Positions 1-16,748 of a stretch of DNA of 64,000 bases are shown in pieces. The position numbers and the translations under genes are program-made. The notes under the pieces were generated by a model. The model ran no database searches, had not been told where the DNA came from, and saw only the letters and a program-made list of their open reading frames with translations. This DNA comes from Tillus elongatus (Eukaryota > Arthropoda > Insecta > Coleoptera > Cleridae), in assembly GCA_964006375.1 (NCBI GenBank), contig OZ023266.1, positions 65,784,946-65,848,945 on the forward strand, given 5' to 3'. The first letter of the stretch is position 1. Every line of letters starts with the position of its first letter.

Positions 1-210
1 GGAAAACCTTACATTATGCTGCTTGTATGAAGTACAGTAAACAATTTGATTTATTGCTACGCCAGACCGAACCCTATATATTCCAACTATATTAACTTTT
101 TAGAATCTCATGTTTTTAAAGGTCTTTACAAATTTAAAGTTGTAAAGTAGCAGCCATTCTTAGAAAGTTCCTACTTTAAAATCTTAAGCAAACAGCAAGA
201 TAAGAGATCT

Positions 211-655
211 ACACTAAAACATTGTGAGATGTACGACTAGTTCGCCATCTCGATGCGGAACCAAGATGTTATAAATAGAGACTGTGTACAACCAACTAAC
301 AATTTTAGTAAATTGTCAGCCCTGGCCCATTTATCCCCAAAACCGGAACAGTGTATGTAAGGCTAGACGCATTATAATGATAGTTAGAACGTTTCGCTCT
401 TGTTAGAGCTAGTCAGGGCGCTATACAATTCACAGCGAGAATACACCTGAAGTTAATTCGGCTAAGGTAGCCAGCCTGCAAAAAAATATAGTTAGAATAC
501 ATCTAGCCATACATACACTGTCCGGGTATTAGGGAAGAAAGGGCCAGGGCATACAATTTACTCAATTATTTGTCGGTTCTACGCTGTCTCTATTTATAAC
601 ATTTTGTGTTTATTGGAGTTGCTGAGATAACATACTACCTAGTTCCGCACCGAGA
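211..655. repeat. Diverged hammerhead-unit repeat, inverted pair
   Basis: This block matches the hammerhead-ribozyme repeat unit seen at 22162-23821. Positions 211-480 read as one and a half units in minus orientation, including the shared text GCCCTGGCCCATTT and the ribozyme region near 376-437. Positions 490-655 are the plus-orientation 3' half of a unit, so the copy is an inverted pair like the younger locus. Divergence is high, which implies an older insertion. No target duplication was found. Confidence 0.6.
376..437 (-). ncRNA. Degenerate hammerhead ribozyme
   Basis: On the minus strand, stem II (GCUCU-AACA-AGAGC) and the following GAAA are intact, and the position within the unit matches the better copies. 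The CUGANGA box reads CUGACUA, so the catalytic G8 is U. The cleavage-site region is also altered. It should be inactive and is best called a ribozyme relic. Confidence 0.5.
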
Positions 656-759
656 TTTTTTTTGAGAGGAAGGGGAAATCTTCCAAAGACAGTCGGCTAT
701 CTACCGAGCTATGTTGAGTTGTGGTATTACTTCAGGTCAGCTTCTACTTTCTTGGCCTG

Positions 760-1381
760 ACTGTGATGCTTGCAGGTTTTAGTTGTGTTGTTACTGTGCT
801 GCTGATTGTCTCTTCTCTATGCCTTGTTCCTCTCCTATTATCTTCTCTATCATCTTGCCCATAATGGTCCATTTATTCCCCCTCCAGCATGTGTGGTATG
901 ATGTTTTCGCTGCTGGCGCATCCCCAATCATTGCTACCGCTTCTTCCCTGACAGCAGCCCATTTATCACACCTCAGGATGATATGCTCGGCTGTATACTT
1001 TTCTCCACAGAAGCTACAATGGTCGAATTCTATCAGTTCAAGTCTGTTCAGACAGGATCCAAAGTGCCTATGTCGCGACAGAAACAGTGTGAGCTAGTAT
1101 CCAACCTCACCGTGCCTTCGTTGTACCCAAGGCTTGATTGTGGGTATTAGCCGTTTTGTCCACTGAGCTGTCACGGTTTCCTCCTTCTATTCTTCTTGCC
1201 ATTTTGTCATCGCAAGTTCTCTTATTCTGTTCCTTTCTGCCACCTTGTTCATGTTTTTTTCGTAAGTCCGCTCTGCTACTAGCAGGTGTATAGGTACCAC
1301 TGCTGCTATTACCTGCGTAGCCTTGGTGGATACTATTTTGTATGAACTGGCGATTCTTATAGCGATTTTCCTCTGGGTCCG
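760..1381 (-). pseudogene. R1-type LINE reverse transcriptase C-terminus, decayed
   Basis: Read on the minus strand from about 1381, the translation resembles the C-terminal region of R1-clade LINE proteins: an arginine-rich segment ending in YKIVSTKATQVIAAVVPIHL, a W-rich linker (TAQWTKRLIPTIKPWVQRRH), an HGEV motif and the zinc-knuckle-like CSFCGEKYTAEHIILRC. One frameshift near 1190 and an in-frame stop after HGEVGY break it. The reverse transcriptase and endonuclease domains are absent, so this is a 5'-truncated dead copy. Hammerhead repeat units flank it on both sides, which suggests it inserted into such an element. The clade call is from memory of these motifs; the LINE identity is firmer than the clade. 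Confidence 0.65.
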
Positions 1382-1560
1382 CACCGAAATGGCGATCCTG
1401 TCGTACATCTCACAATGTTTTGGCAGGCTGACTACTTCAGCCGAATTTACTTTACATGTATTTTTGCTGTGATTAGTACACCGCACTGACGAGCTCTAAT
1501 AAGAGCGGAACAGGTATACGTTTTTAATTATGGTAAGAATGCATATAGCTTTAGATCTAC
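1382..1560 (+). repeat. Diverged hammerhead unit, plus orientation
   Basis: Aligned by eye to the units at 22762-23070: GGCAGGCTGACTAC matches GAGAGGCTGGCTAC, and the ribozyme region follows at the same spacing. Its first 40 bases are also the reverse complement of 221-265, confirming that both blocks are one family. Confidence 0.55.
1464..1530 (+). ncRNA. Degenerate hammerhead ribozyme
   Basis: The core reads CUGACGA, which is allowed because position 7 is variable, followed by a stem II of GCUCU/AGAGC. The next box is GGAA instead of GAAA (A13 changed), and the GUC cleavage triplet and stem I are eroded. Probably inactive or weak. Confidence 0.5.
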
Positions 1561-1964
1561 AATTTTATAGTTGCTTTTAAAATGTTGATACAACTGCCTA
1601 AAATAAATTCGTAAGTACATCTTTATCATCGAAGTCAGAAAATAATAACGCCTTGTCATTTCAACGATGATTTCCTGTCTTCAGCAACATTTTGGTCTAA
1701 ACTACGTCTAAAATGACTGGTTGCTTGCTAGTCACAGTCGAGACTACGGGTCGATTTTGCCGTCGAAAGATTTCAGAACTGAAAACGGTCCAAGGCTCCG
1801 TTTCGTGTAAAAAGATAAGTAAATTCGTCAGAATATACTGTACAAGGTGATTCACAAAACTTTACTATATTTGGTGAATTATCTTTAAAAAAAATTATTA
1901 ATAGAAACGTCACGAAGGTGCGAGTTTCGGAAAATTTCTTAGGAACCCATATTAGGGATAAAAT

Positions 1965-1968
<4 letters not shown>
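1561..1968. other. AT-rich, nothing recognised
   Basis: No open frame above about 60 codons and no recognised repeat family in this stretch. Confidence 0.5.

Positions 1969-2052
<84 letters not shown>
1969..2052. repeat. (TA)n array
   Basis: Uninterrupted TA dinucleotides. The array is the left flank of the inverted-ended element at 2053-4084. Confidence 0.98.
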
Positions 2053-2056
<4 letters not shown>

Positions 2057-4084
2057 AAGCAACATTTAAAGTCATATTGACGTAAAATCGCCCTACCAAT
2101 AGGTCGGCGACCAAATCACCACAGGTCATTTTCAAGTAAAATTTAAGTGTATATTACCAAGGTGGGGAATAAAGTCAAAGTAATATGGAAGTCGATAATA
2201 GGTCCAGCAAGGCGTTTCGACCAAGGCGTTTTAGTTATATTTAGAGCATTTTCATTCAACATTGAGCCAATGGACGTAATATATTGGTAAATATGTGCTA
2301 CGCTTTACTTGAATCTGACATCTAGGCGTCTAGTGCCGTGACGTTCTTAACAACGAACTACGCATGTGACATTATTCGGTTCTGCAGGATCTATGGTTAT
2401 GTATGTATAAACAAACAGTAGAGTAGTAGAGATATTGTCCATCTTTGTCAAAAAATGAATGATCAAAGAACTTACTTCAAATATTTGCAACAATGATAAA
2501 GGTGATTCGCACTGTATAAAGACAAAACCCACTGCAGTTATGTTTTTTCTGTTAACATTATGATGATACTTCGATAAAATTCGAGCGCCCGTATAAAAGA
2601 TAAAATTAGTGAAAATAAAAAATTATTCAAAGTTCTTGAAATTCTGATTTTGGAGGATTGGTGATATAAACAACACGAAACTATCTTGTCGTCATGGTAT
2701 ACAATCATAATTTAATGTTTTTATCGAACTAAAATTTGATTACACTATATTTAAAAAAAAATTATTTTTCATTTTCCAATACAATCAAGATGGATACCGC
2801 AAAATTAATTTAATATGGCTGCCCTTCTAACATTATTGACCTGAAAGTTAATTTTGCCCAATTTTTTTTACCTATAAGTCACAATTACTAATGACAGGGC
2901 AAAGTAACCAAACTTTGAAGGCATTTTGTCCTATTATGGGAATTTCAACTATATGGTAAACGAATTTTGTTTGAATTTATTAGAAATGAAACATTTTCGT
3001 GTATAGAAATATATATTACTTATATTCGTGCACAACAGAGAGACATATAGGAATGATTATACAGCGCTTTTGGTCTTTGATTCCATAATATACAGACACT
3101 AATAAAAAATAGAAAGAAAATAAAGTAAGTAAATAAACATAAACATGACAGCTGACCGTGTTGCCACTGCTTCACTCCATTTGGCATTAAAATGGCTGTA
3201 TTATATTGAAGGGGGAAACGTGCTGATTTGATGTAAGCCACTTTGAATGATCAGCATCTATCACTATTTTTCTGTGAGCATTCTTTACTACTCTATAATA
3301 GTTTGTAGTATGTTTGTAAAATTTTATTGGTTTCAAACGGGCATTGTAACACTATATTTGTTACTGGTGCACGCACATTAACAACAAGAATAAACTTTTA
3401 TTGATGAAGTTTATCAACTGACACACCTTTAAGATTCACAAATGTATTTCACTGCTGTACACTTTGAACTTTGAGGACAATTTTTATTTCAAGTCAGATT
3501 TTATGGGTATTTTCAACTTGAAGGTAGGCAATTTGACTTGGAAAACCATTTCTGCAGTAATTATGACTTTATAGCCGATCAGAAAGCCATTTTAGGTTAG
3601 CTCAGTGCCTAAAATATTTCCTGTGCTGTATTGCAAGGAAATTGGTAATATATATGTAAGCTGGACTTCATAAGAAGACCTCCAATTTACTATACCACAG
3701 AGACATATTGCAGGTTAATATTAGGTAATAAATTACCTTAAAGTAGGTATCTCAGGTATCTGGGATTAGTAGTCGATTTTCAGTCCAATTTAGGGCACAC
3801 TTCGACCTAAAAATTACCAACTCTGGAATTGAAACACAAAAGTATATTCAAGTATATTTTATGAGTAAAATTAAACCAATTTTTTCCCAATTTAATTACT
3901 TGTAAGTTACTGACTTTGGAGTAATTTTAATAGTCAAAAATAAGCTAGTTCGGAGCCGCATTTCCAAATTTGTAGTCATTATGACAATTAAGGCAACATC
4001 GTGGTTAATTATTACTAAATTACAACTTGGTTAGGTCATTTGGACTCGAGTGCTGGTTAACACGCCTTAATTTGTTGCTTGGGA
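2053..4084. mobile_element. Non-autonomous TA-target element with 12-bp perfect inverted ends
   Basis: The block between two (TA)n arrays begins TCCCAAGCAACA and ends with its exact reverse complement TGTTGCTTGGGA (4073-4084). TA lies directly outside each end. This is the layout of a Tc1/mariner-type or other TA-targeting DNA transposon. The 2.03-kb interior has no open frame longer than about 75 codons and no transposase motif, so it would depend on a transposase elsewhere. Whether the two arrays were one before insertion cannot be shown from one locus. Superfamily is not assigned. Confidence 0.7.
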
Positions 4085-6374
<2,290 letters not shown>

Positions 6375-6382
6375 ATATTATA

Positions 6383-6447
<65 letters not shown>
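6375..6447. repeat. (TA)n array
   Basis: TA array preceded by imperfect AT-rich sequence. Confidence 0.97.
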
Positions 6448-6451
<4 letters not shown>

Positions 6452-7144
6452 GTAGTTTTGGATAACTAAAGACATGTAGTGTGTAAAGGGAATGTTTTCC
6501 TAAATATTTACAGATAACTGTCATTATTATTTAAAGACTTACGTTTTTTGATTGACACGAGTTGTAAATATCCAAGAATTAGATACAACTTAAGCATAAC
6601 TGTTAAATTTATACATTGTATAGGAATGCAAACTAGGATATTTTTGTATCAAAAGAAGGTTTTACTTTTTAGAAAGAAATCTATAGACTGCGAAACAATT
6701 TAAACAGTGAGTAATATCAGAAAAGTGAAAGATTTAAACAAGTTTTTCTATGTAAAGTAAGCATAGAAACCTAGCGTAGTGTATATCGTTAGAAAGCTGA
6801 GAAAACTTAGATTTTACACAAGTTTTGAGATTTCGTAAGGATAAGATAAGTAGATGTAAGAAATTTAAAAATTGTAAAAATAAAATAATGTTTGAAAGAG
6901 CGGTCTAAGTCACATTTTAAGCTAAATTAGAACATTTTAGATGTGACCTGATTGATATTGGCCAATCAGATGATAGTAAACGGAGTCCTATTGATAAAAA
7001 AATTGATTAGCCGCCCCTAAATATGGGTGGCATAGGTTTAACCCGCGGAGAAATTGAAGAAACTCAAATCGTGACCTCGCTACGGCAATTTCTTATGAAA
7101 ACTGGGTAATATGGCTTAAATATTAGCCATATTTCACATTTGCA
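6448..7144. other. AT-rich, nothing recognised
   Basis: No credible frame or repeat family seen. Confidence 0.5.
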
Positions 7145-7446
7145 AAGATATAGTTCTCACATAAAAATTTGAAAAAATTTAAAACCGACTTTATTAAGGA
7201 TAACTCAAGATGCATATCAGCGCTGCCACCATTTGTTAAACGTGTTATCGGGTAAATTACGGATAACTCAAAAACTACTGGTCTGATCTTGATCCAATTT
7301 ATATGGGACCACACTAGAAGCACCAGCTTTCAAATAGAATCGTCAAAATCGGTTCACCTAGAAAAAAGTTCTAAGGAAACACGCTAAAAAAAAATACAGT
7401 CGAATTGAGGACTTTCTCCATTTTTTTTTTGAAGTTGGTTAAAAAT
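7145..7446 (+). repeat. Dispersed insect-type repeat tail
   Basis: Ends in a tail reading CGAATTGAGGACTTTCTCC, a T run and GAAGTTGGTTAAAAATA. From memory, near-identical tails occur in many insect genomes as the 3' end of a dispersed retroelement. The text before it (AAAATCGGTTCACCTAG) is also typical of such repeats. No coding part is present. A (TG)n run follows at about 7451. Confidence 0.45.
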
Positions 7447-8058
7447 ACATTTGTGTGTGTGTGTGAAATTTTCCAGCAACTTTAAAGAGAATTCATTTGT
7501 ATAGTCATTTGTGCTTTTCTGCGATAACAGTAAACAGAATAAGAGTGTATTCAAACAGCAAAATGCCAGATTTAAAGCCTGTACTATACAATTTTCACTG
7601 AGTTAATATTCATATTGGGTGTTATTTTCTATTGTTTTGGACTACGCCAAAGTGAAATACTCTTTTATTTCATATGAGTTGATACCTATTGAAAAGATTT
7701 TATTGAAACTGACTATTAATATAAATACAATATTGATGGTTGGTTTGATGTACATTGTAACAGCGCTAATACTTGAATTTTAGTAAACATATTTCATATT
7801 TATTGTATAGTATTTGTAATTACCAATTTATATGTAAATATTAATAACAACGTGTAGTTTCAATTAGCACAAGAGTTAAATAATTATTTTGAAAAACATA
7901 ATAGATATAGAGATACCTAAAATGTTCACCGTATATTACGTTTCGTCAAAATGTATTTTTAACGAATCTTCACAAAAATTTTACTTATATAAAAGTAACG
8001 ACTTTTCGAAAAAAAAATGTGTTCGTAGTAGAGCCTCTAAAATCCATTCCATCTCTCT
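7447..8058. other. AT-rich, nothing recognised
   Basis: Short (TG)n near 7451-7465, otherwise unrecognised non-coding sequence. Confidence 0.5.
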
Positions 8059-9684
<1,626 letters not shown>

Positions 9685-9769
<85 letters not shown>

Positions 9770-9780
9770 TTATTATTATT
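9685..9780. repeat. (TA)n array followed by (ATT)n
   Basis: TA array ending in five ATT units. Confidence 0.97.
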
Positions 9781-10774
9781 ATTGTTCAGTACAAATATGA
9801 TACAATCACTTCCGACCATTACAACTATTTGCATAGCTACACACAATTACAAGTCAAAATTTCTTATTCGAAGGCTTTGATAAGCTCCGGTCTAAGCTAG
9901 ATTAGGCTGTGCCCTATCCAAGCGTAACCGCAGAATAAAAACTTATGCGCGGCTCCACCTGAATCAGGACACAACGGAAAGCAATCAAATGTAACAATCA
10001 CACTATAAAATAAAACAACCCACAAACAACAATAGCATGTGGTAACGCATATATGCACTAGTGCGCACCTATATGGCATCGCAACCTCCACACATTTACA
10101 AATTAAACACATTAAGATGTCTATGTAGCACAACATACAATAAAAAAATTATGTAAACAAAAGAAACACGGTCCTGTAGACCTCAATAAAATAAAAGTCC
10201 ATGAATACGTACGCACACACACGCACTTCAAATACGCTCACACACAAATGCGCTCACAAGTACTAACACACACACGCGCACTCAAACGCATGCACGCTCA
10301 CACACACAGACCTACCACTTATCTACATCACTCATATATTAACTTGAAGGGAGACCAATTTTTTTCTTGGTTTCAAATTTATTTTTGCATCCCTCTAGTG
10401 CCCAGAGCCACCCCTTCAAAAAATTTAAATAGCAAGGGGGGTCAAATGACATATCACTTGGAGAAGCGGCTTTCATATTCTATGCAATCATGTTTTTTTT
10501 TCATTCTGAACGACTGTTTTTTGAGAATGACGAAATTGTTTTAGACTCATTGAAATTTGCAAGATTGTTAACTCAGTTCACTTTCGGTACACAATTTTAT
10601 GGTATGAACGGACAAAGAAATGTTATTTTACCTGGATGAATGTTTTTAAGCTTTAAAGGAGCAAAAAATGTTTGCTAAACGTATTGTAGTTATCATTTTT
10701 AAGGTTTTTACTTGACTTTCTTAATTATCGTCGTTCAGTACCACGGGAACCAAGTTTAAAAGAAAAACCTATAA
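9781..10774. other. Non-coding; short CA-rich stretch
   Basis: CACACACG-type words at about 10206-10312; the rest is unrecognised. Confidence 0.5.
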
Positions 10775-11640
10775 ATGGTTTATAGCACCGAACAAACAAT
10801 TGAACTAGTAAAACTGTGATATAAAAATAATAATTGTGTCGCTGCTGCTGCTAGAGTTTTCAACCAAAATCATGTGGAACAGTCGTGAATACGTCATTAA
10901 TTTAATTGCAAAATTTGAGGAAACGGGCTCTGTTACAAACAAAAAACATAACCGTCAGCATCCTATCCAAAATGATGGTGCTGAAGTAGCGGTCCTTGGT
11001 CATCTTTTAGTGGATTACAGGCAATCTGTAAGAAAAATTGCTTTAAATAGTGGTATGTCACAAAGTGGTGTTCATGAGATTATCAAAAAACATAAGTTTT
11101 ATCTATTTAAGAGAAAACTTGTCCAATAATTAATCGAAGATGATCCGGATCGACGTTTATAGTTTTGTGAAAATTTTACTGAACGTCTGATGAGTGATCC
11201 AAATCAAGTTTACAACATTTGTTTGTCTGATGAAAGTACGTTTATGTTAAACGGTAAAATCAACAGCCATAATAATTGTCGTTATTGGAGTAACACAAAG
11301 CCACAAATATTCAGTGAAAGTCACACCCAAACGCCCCAATAACTAAACGTGTGGACAGGCATTCTGGGCGACCACATTATCGGACCACCTTTGGTGCAGG
11401 GCAATTTGACCGATGAATGTTATTGGAAGTTGTTACAAGACCATATTGACCCTTTAATCACCCAAGCACTGGAAGAAGACGTAAGTCTCTAAGAAAACCA
11501 AATCTTCTTTCAACAGGATGGAGCCACTCCCCGTTATCATGTACGAGTACGCGATTTCTTAGATGCTTCTCTCCCCGGATAATAGATAAGTCTCATCGAA
11601 TGGCCAGCTAGGTCGCCCGACCTAACCTCTTGAAACTTAT
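10775..11640 (+). pseudogene. Tc1/mariner (DD41D-like) transposase relic
   Basis: From ATG 10775 the three frames together follow the insect transposase family of the intact gene at 15173-16261. Recognisable parts in order are the N-terminal helix-turn-helix region (FEETGSVTNK), the second helix-turn-helix (SVRKIALNSGMSQSGVHEI), DDPDRR, the first catalytic block LSDESTF, CRYWSN, LNVWTGILGDHIIGP, the second catalytic block FFQQDGATPRYH and WPARSPDLTS. At least four in-frame stops and frameshifts break it, and the segment between the second and third aspartates is shortened. Inverted ends were not found. It is a dead copy of a different subfamily from the intact one, judging by residue differences. 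Confidence 0.85.
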
Positions 11641-11699
11641 ATATGTACATATATGTTTAATTACCGATGTTTTAAAATAGCAATACTGTTTATAACATG

Positions 11700-12310
11700 A
11701 TTTTATTTCTCTGTCATTTATGTATCGCAACGAGGCTAAATACATCTAAATTTTTCTGTTGGCGGATTTTACCAAACCAGCTGTTATCCAGTGTCTCCTA
11801 CCCTATTTCTGTTCTTGACTATTATGCAGTGTGTACGTTTCTCTATTTTCCCATGTATTATAGAAACCAAGTTATCTGCGGACGATTCCACATTATCCGA
11901 TTCCTACACACAGCTCCAAGATGTACCTATTGCGGAGCATTGGGTTCAGTGTAGCATAGTTAACCTTTTTGACAACCCGGTTACCCATAGTCCGTTTTTT
12001 CCCTTTGATAGATTATTTGCAAATGTGCAACATAGTGGTCAGTTACACTTGTTCTAAGTAGCAAAGGCAAAGTAGAATACCAAGTGCTGCTTTTAATACT
12101 TATAAAGATATGGTCTAAATAAGACTGACTGTTTACCGTGTATTCTAGTACAGTCGCTAATTGCTGACACATGTACATACTCGCTCATTATATTAAGATA
12201 TTCACTGGCACAGTCAGTATCTGGTAAAATGTCCACATTCACATCCCCGACAAACAATTCACAATATTTCATCCTTGTTATATTCCCCTCTAAATATGCT
12301 CTCAGATCTT
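11700..12310 (-). pseudogene. LINE endonuclease-domain fragment
   Basis: Minus-strand frames give fragments of an apurinic-type LINE endonuclease: [12 protein letters not shown] (the GDFN motif), [15 protein letters not shown], then LLRTSVTDHYVA (the SDH motif with S to T). Sequence down to about 11700 fits the linker that follows this domain. Frameshifts separate the parts. The 5' side stops at the (TA)n array at 12330, so the element is truncated at an array. Confidence 0.6.
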
Positions 12311-12326
12311 CATTGAACTCGGTCTG

Positions 12327-12464
<138 letters not shown>

Positions 12465-12600
12465 TTCCGGAGGAGTGTTTAGAATGGTGTATCTTACTTT
12501 CCTTAGTTTGTTTTTGTTATTTTTCCATGCACTATTTGATGATTGTAATATTTTATGAATTAATGTTATAAGCTTTTTAAAAGTTTTGTTACTAATAACA

Positions 12601-12967
12601 GTGTTCTATGTGTTTTTAGTTATTTCGTGTCAGCCTATTTTCGGAACTATGGCCAATCACCGATGCCAGAGAGCAGTTTCACCTCACTATCCTGGAAATT
12701 GTGTCGAACCCCTGCATACCTGTAAGAAGGGTAGGAATCTTTAACGTGCCTAATATCGCGTGCGAGATACGACCCCGATGAGACCGAGGGCATGACGCCC
12801 CCTCGGAAATACGGAAGGCTCAACTTGCTCAAATGCGATTCCACAACCTCGGTGGATGCTCTCGTTACAGTACGTGCTGAAAAAGTGAAAGGAGAACCCT
12901 GGGATCGAACCCAGTACCCTTCGGTTCAGGAGCACACGTTCATACCACTGAACCACCGAGCTCTAAC
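12601..12967 (-). mobile_element. tRNA-derived SINE (family S1) with 13-bp target duplication
   Basis: On the minus strand the element starts with a tRNA-like head: GGTGGTTCAGTGG (box A) and GGGTTCGATCCCAG (box B). A body of about 280 bases follows, containing GGGGGCGT and, near the end, CCATAGT before TCCG. It is flanked by GTTACTAATAACA at 12588-12600 and 12968-12980, a perfect 13-bp target duplication, which shows LINE-type insertion. Two more copies are at 36861-37190 and 62082-62439. Frames inside it are not genes. Confidence 0.85.
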
Positions 12968-12980
12968 GTTACTAATAACA

Positions 12981-14509
<1,529 letters not shown>

Positions 14510-14590
<81 letters not shown>
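14510..14590. repeat. (TA)n array, left flank of the DD41D transposon
   Basis: Runs directly into the left inverted end at 14592. Confidence 0.98.
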
Positions 14591-14591
<1 letters not shown>

Positions 14592-14594
<3 letters not shown>

Positions 14595-14932
14595 TGTGGA
14601 ACAGCCAAATGGAATAAATTCGATAACGGATAAATGAGGGCGTGTTGGGAAAAACGCTTGGACACGTCGATTTGTATTTTTAACTGCGCATCTTTTTCAA
14701 GAAAAAAAAATTATATAGGGTGCGTCATGTGACAGTGGCCAATACCAACTTTCTTATTTTAAATACAAGCCCCTGTATATTATTAATTTTTTGGATTCTT
14801 CAGAAAATTCTAGACATAATTCATGTACAATGTTCTATACCTATCTTCAACTGTTTCGGAAATATTAAGTATTTTCAGATTTATTACAAAAATTAACATT
14901 AAAAATAGAAAATTATTTTATTTCACAAATTC
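14592..14932 (+). repeat. Left terminal inverted repeat (341 bp)
   Basis: Matches the reverse complement of 16318-16657 from CAGTGTGG down to TTTCACAAATTC, with only scattered differences such as GAGGGC versus GAGGAC near 14637. Very long for a Tc1/mariner element, where ends of tens of bases are usual but long ends do occur. Confidence 0.93.
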
Positions 14933-15172
14933 GCTACATTGCATTCAATACTTATTTCCCATTCAGCTCTTGATAATGAGAAAGTAAACAAAAACCATTC
15001 CTGCGTTTCTTTTTACTGATATGAAATGAAACAAAAACAAAAACAGTTTTCTTTCTCTTCGTATAAAACTCGTAGCCTTAGCAACTTGTTGTCTGCCTGC
15101 ATGACAGTAGTGATTAGTGTCAGTGCTATTGTCGTTTGAATTTCGTTAACTGTACGTAATAATATCAGAAAA

Positions 15173-16261
15173 ATGGTTCATTTAACAGAAATGCACAAAA
15201 TAACCATTCTACAAATGATTGGTTATGGAGATAACACACGGACACAGATGGAAGTGTCTCGCTTATTTCACGAAAAATTTCCAAATTTGCCGCCTGTATC
15301 CCAAGGAACAATTAGCAAAATAGAAAAGCAGTTTCGCGAGCTTGGTCATGTGAGACAGATAAAAAAAGTAGCTGCCAATGCAGTAAGTGATGATACGAAA
15401 TTGGATATTACGCTTGAGTTTCAAGAAAACCCACATATTTCTGGTCGACAAGCAGCCCAACTATTCAACGTTAGCCACACAGCAATTTTTCGAACATTAA
15501 AGGAAAGTAAAATGCATCTTTATAAAATGATACCAACTCAGGAGCTCATGGAGGACGATTTCGATAGGAGAACGTATTTTTGTGAACAAATGATGGCAAT
15601 GTTAGATAACAATGTGATCCAATTAGAAGATGTTTTGTTTTCTGATGAGAGCACATTTACACTTCACGGTCATGTTAATCGTCAAAATTGCCGCTATTGG
15701 TCTAATGAGAATCCTCATTGGATGAGAGAGGAACATACGCAATATCCTGAAAAAGTTAATGTTTGGGCAGGAATTGTTGGAAATCATATCGTAGGTCCCT
15801 TTTTCATTGATGGCAACTTGAATGGGGATAAATATTTAGAACTGCTCCAAAATAATGTCGTGCCAACTTTGACAAACTTATATCCAGATCCAGCAAACCC
15901 ACAAGTTCCTGCCAATAAAATATGGTTTCAGCAAGATGGAGCACCGCCCCATTACCAAATCAATGTCCGGCAGTACCTGAACCAAATTTTTCCAAATCGG
16001 TGGATAGGGAGGCGCGGATCGATAGAATGGCCAGCACGATCTCCTGATCTGTCGCTATTAGACTACTTTTTGTGGGGATATGTCAAAAGTATTGTATACA
16101 AAACTAAGCCCCTCAACTTAGATGACTTAAAAAGACGAATCACGCTTGCGATAAGATCAGTCACGCCTGAGATGTTGAGTAATGTTAGAAGACATTTCTA
16201 TACCAGATTAGCATGTTGCCAAGATGTTCGTGGCGAGCATTTTGAACATTTACTACATTGA
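15173..16261 (+). CDS. Tc1/mariner-superfamily transposase, DD41D, intact
   Basis: A 362-residue cut-and-paste DNA transposase acting in the nucleus on the 340-bp ends that flank it. Residues about 1-60 and 85-110 are two helix-turn-helix regions that bind the ends (GTISKIEKQF and SGRQAAQLFNVSHTAIFRTL). The catalytic triad is visible as D158 in FSDEST, D255 in QQDGAPPH and D297 in SLLDYFLWG, with 41 residues between the second and third, hence DD41D. NPHWMREEHTQYPEKVNVWAG lies between the first two, a hallmark of a group widespread in insects and often labelled Tc3-like. DD41D spacing is also reported for the rosa and VISITOR clades; which fits best needs a tree. The ATG at 15173 follows AAA and gives the usual N-terminus. 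No stop or frameshift interrupts it. An antisense frame at 15263-15460 is a shadow. Confidence 0.95.
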   Translation: MVHLTEMHKITILQMIGYGDNTRTQMEVSRLFHEKFPNLPPVSQGTISKIEKQFRELGHVRQIKKVAANAVSDDTKLDITLEFQENPHISGRQAAQLFNVSHTAIFRTLKESKMHLYKMIPTQELMEDDFDRRTYFCEQMMAMLDNNVIQLEDVLFSDESTFTLHGHVNRQNCRYWSNENPHWMREEHTQYPEKVNVWAGIVGNHIVGPFFIDGNLNGDKYLELLQNNVVPTLTNLYPDPANPQVPANKIWFQQDGAPPHYQINVRQYLNQIFPNRWIGRRGSIEWPARSPDLSLLDYFLWGYVKSIVYKTKPLNLDDLKRRITLAIRSVTPEMLSNVRRHFYTRLACCQDVRGEHFEHLLH

Positions 16262-16317
16262 CATTAATTTTTTTTTGTTTTTTTAAATTATTAAGAAATA
16301 ATCAGTATTTCTTATTA

Positions 16318-16654
16318 GAATTTGTGAAATAAAATAATTTTCTATTTTTAATGTTAATTTTTGTAATAAATCTGAAAATACTTAATATTTCCGAAACAGT
16401 TGAAGATAGGTATAGGACATTGTACATGAATTATGTCTAGAATTTTCTGAAGAATCCAAAAAATTAATAATATACAGGGGCTTGTATTTAAAATAAGAAA
16501 GTTGGTATTGGCCACTGTCACATGACGCACCCTAAATAATTTTTTTTCTTGAAAAAGATGCGCAGTTAAAAATACAAATCGACGTGTCCAAGCGTTTTTC
16601 CCAACACGTCCTCATTTATCCGTTATCGAATTTATTCCATTTGGCTGTTCCACA

Positions 16655-16657
<3 letters not shown>
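16318..16657 (-). repeat. Right terminal inverted repeat (340 bp)
   Basis: Reverse complement of 14592-14932; its outer end is CCACACTG followed by TA. Confidence 0.93.

Positions 16658-16748
<91 letters not shown>
16658..16748. repeat. (TA)n array, right flank of the DD41D transposon
   Basis: TA array with one GTA interruption near 16738. It also abuts the Penelope-type relic on its other side. Confidence 0.98.

Larger units (their letters stand above)
14591..16657 (+). mobile_element. Complete DD41D Tc1/mariner transposon in a (TA)n array
   Basis: A 2.07-kb element with inverted ends of about 340 bp, starting CAGTGTGGAACAGCC and ending with its complement, around one uninterrupted transposase gene. 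TA flanks it, with one extra T at the left junction, possibly slippage in the array. The arms agree over nearly their whole length by eye, so the insertion looks young and could be active. The flanking arrays (14510-14590 and 16658-16748) probably were one target. Confidence 0.9.

Noticed and set aside
2347..3241. Minus frames of 61 and 73 codons inside the TA-target element
   Set aside because: No transposase motif, poor composition and no conservation evidence; treated as chance.
15263..15460. 65-codon minus frame inside the intact transposase
   Set aside because: Antisense shadow of a conserved transposase coding region.
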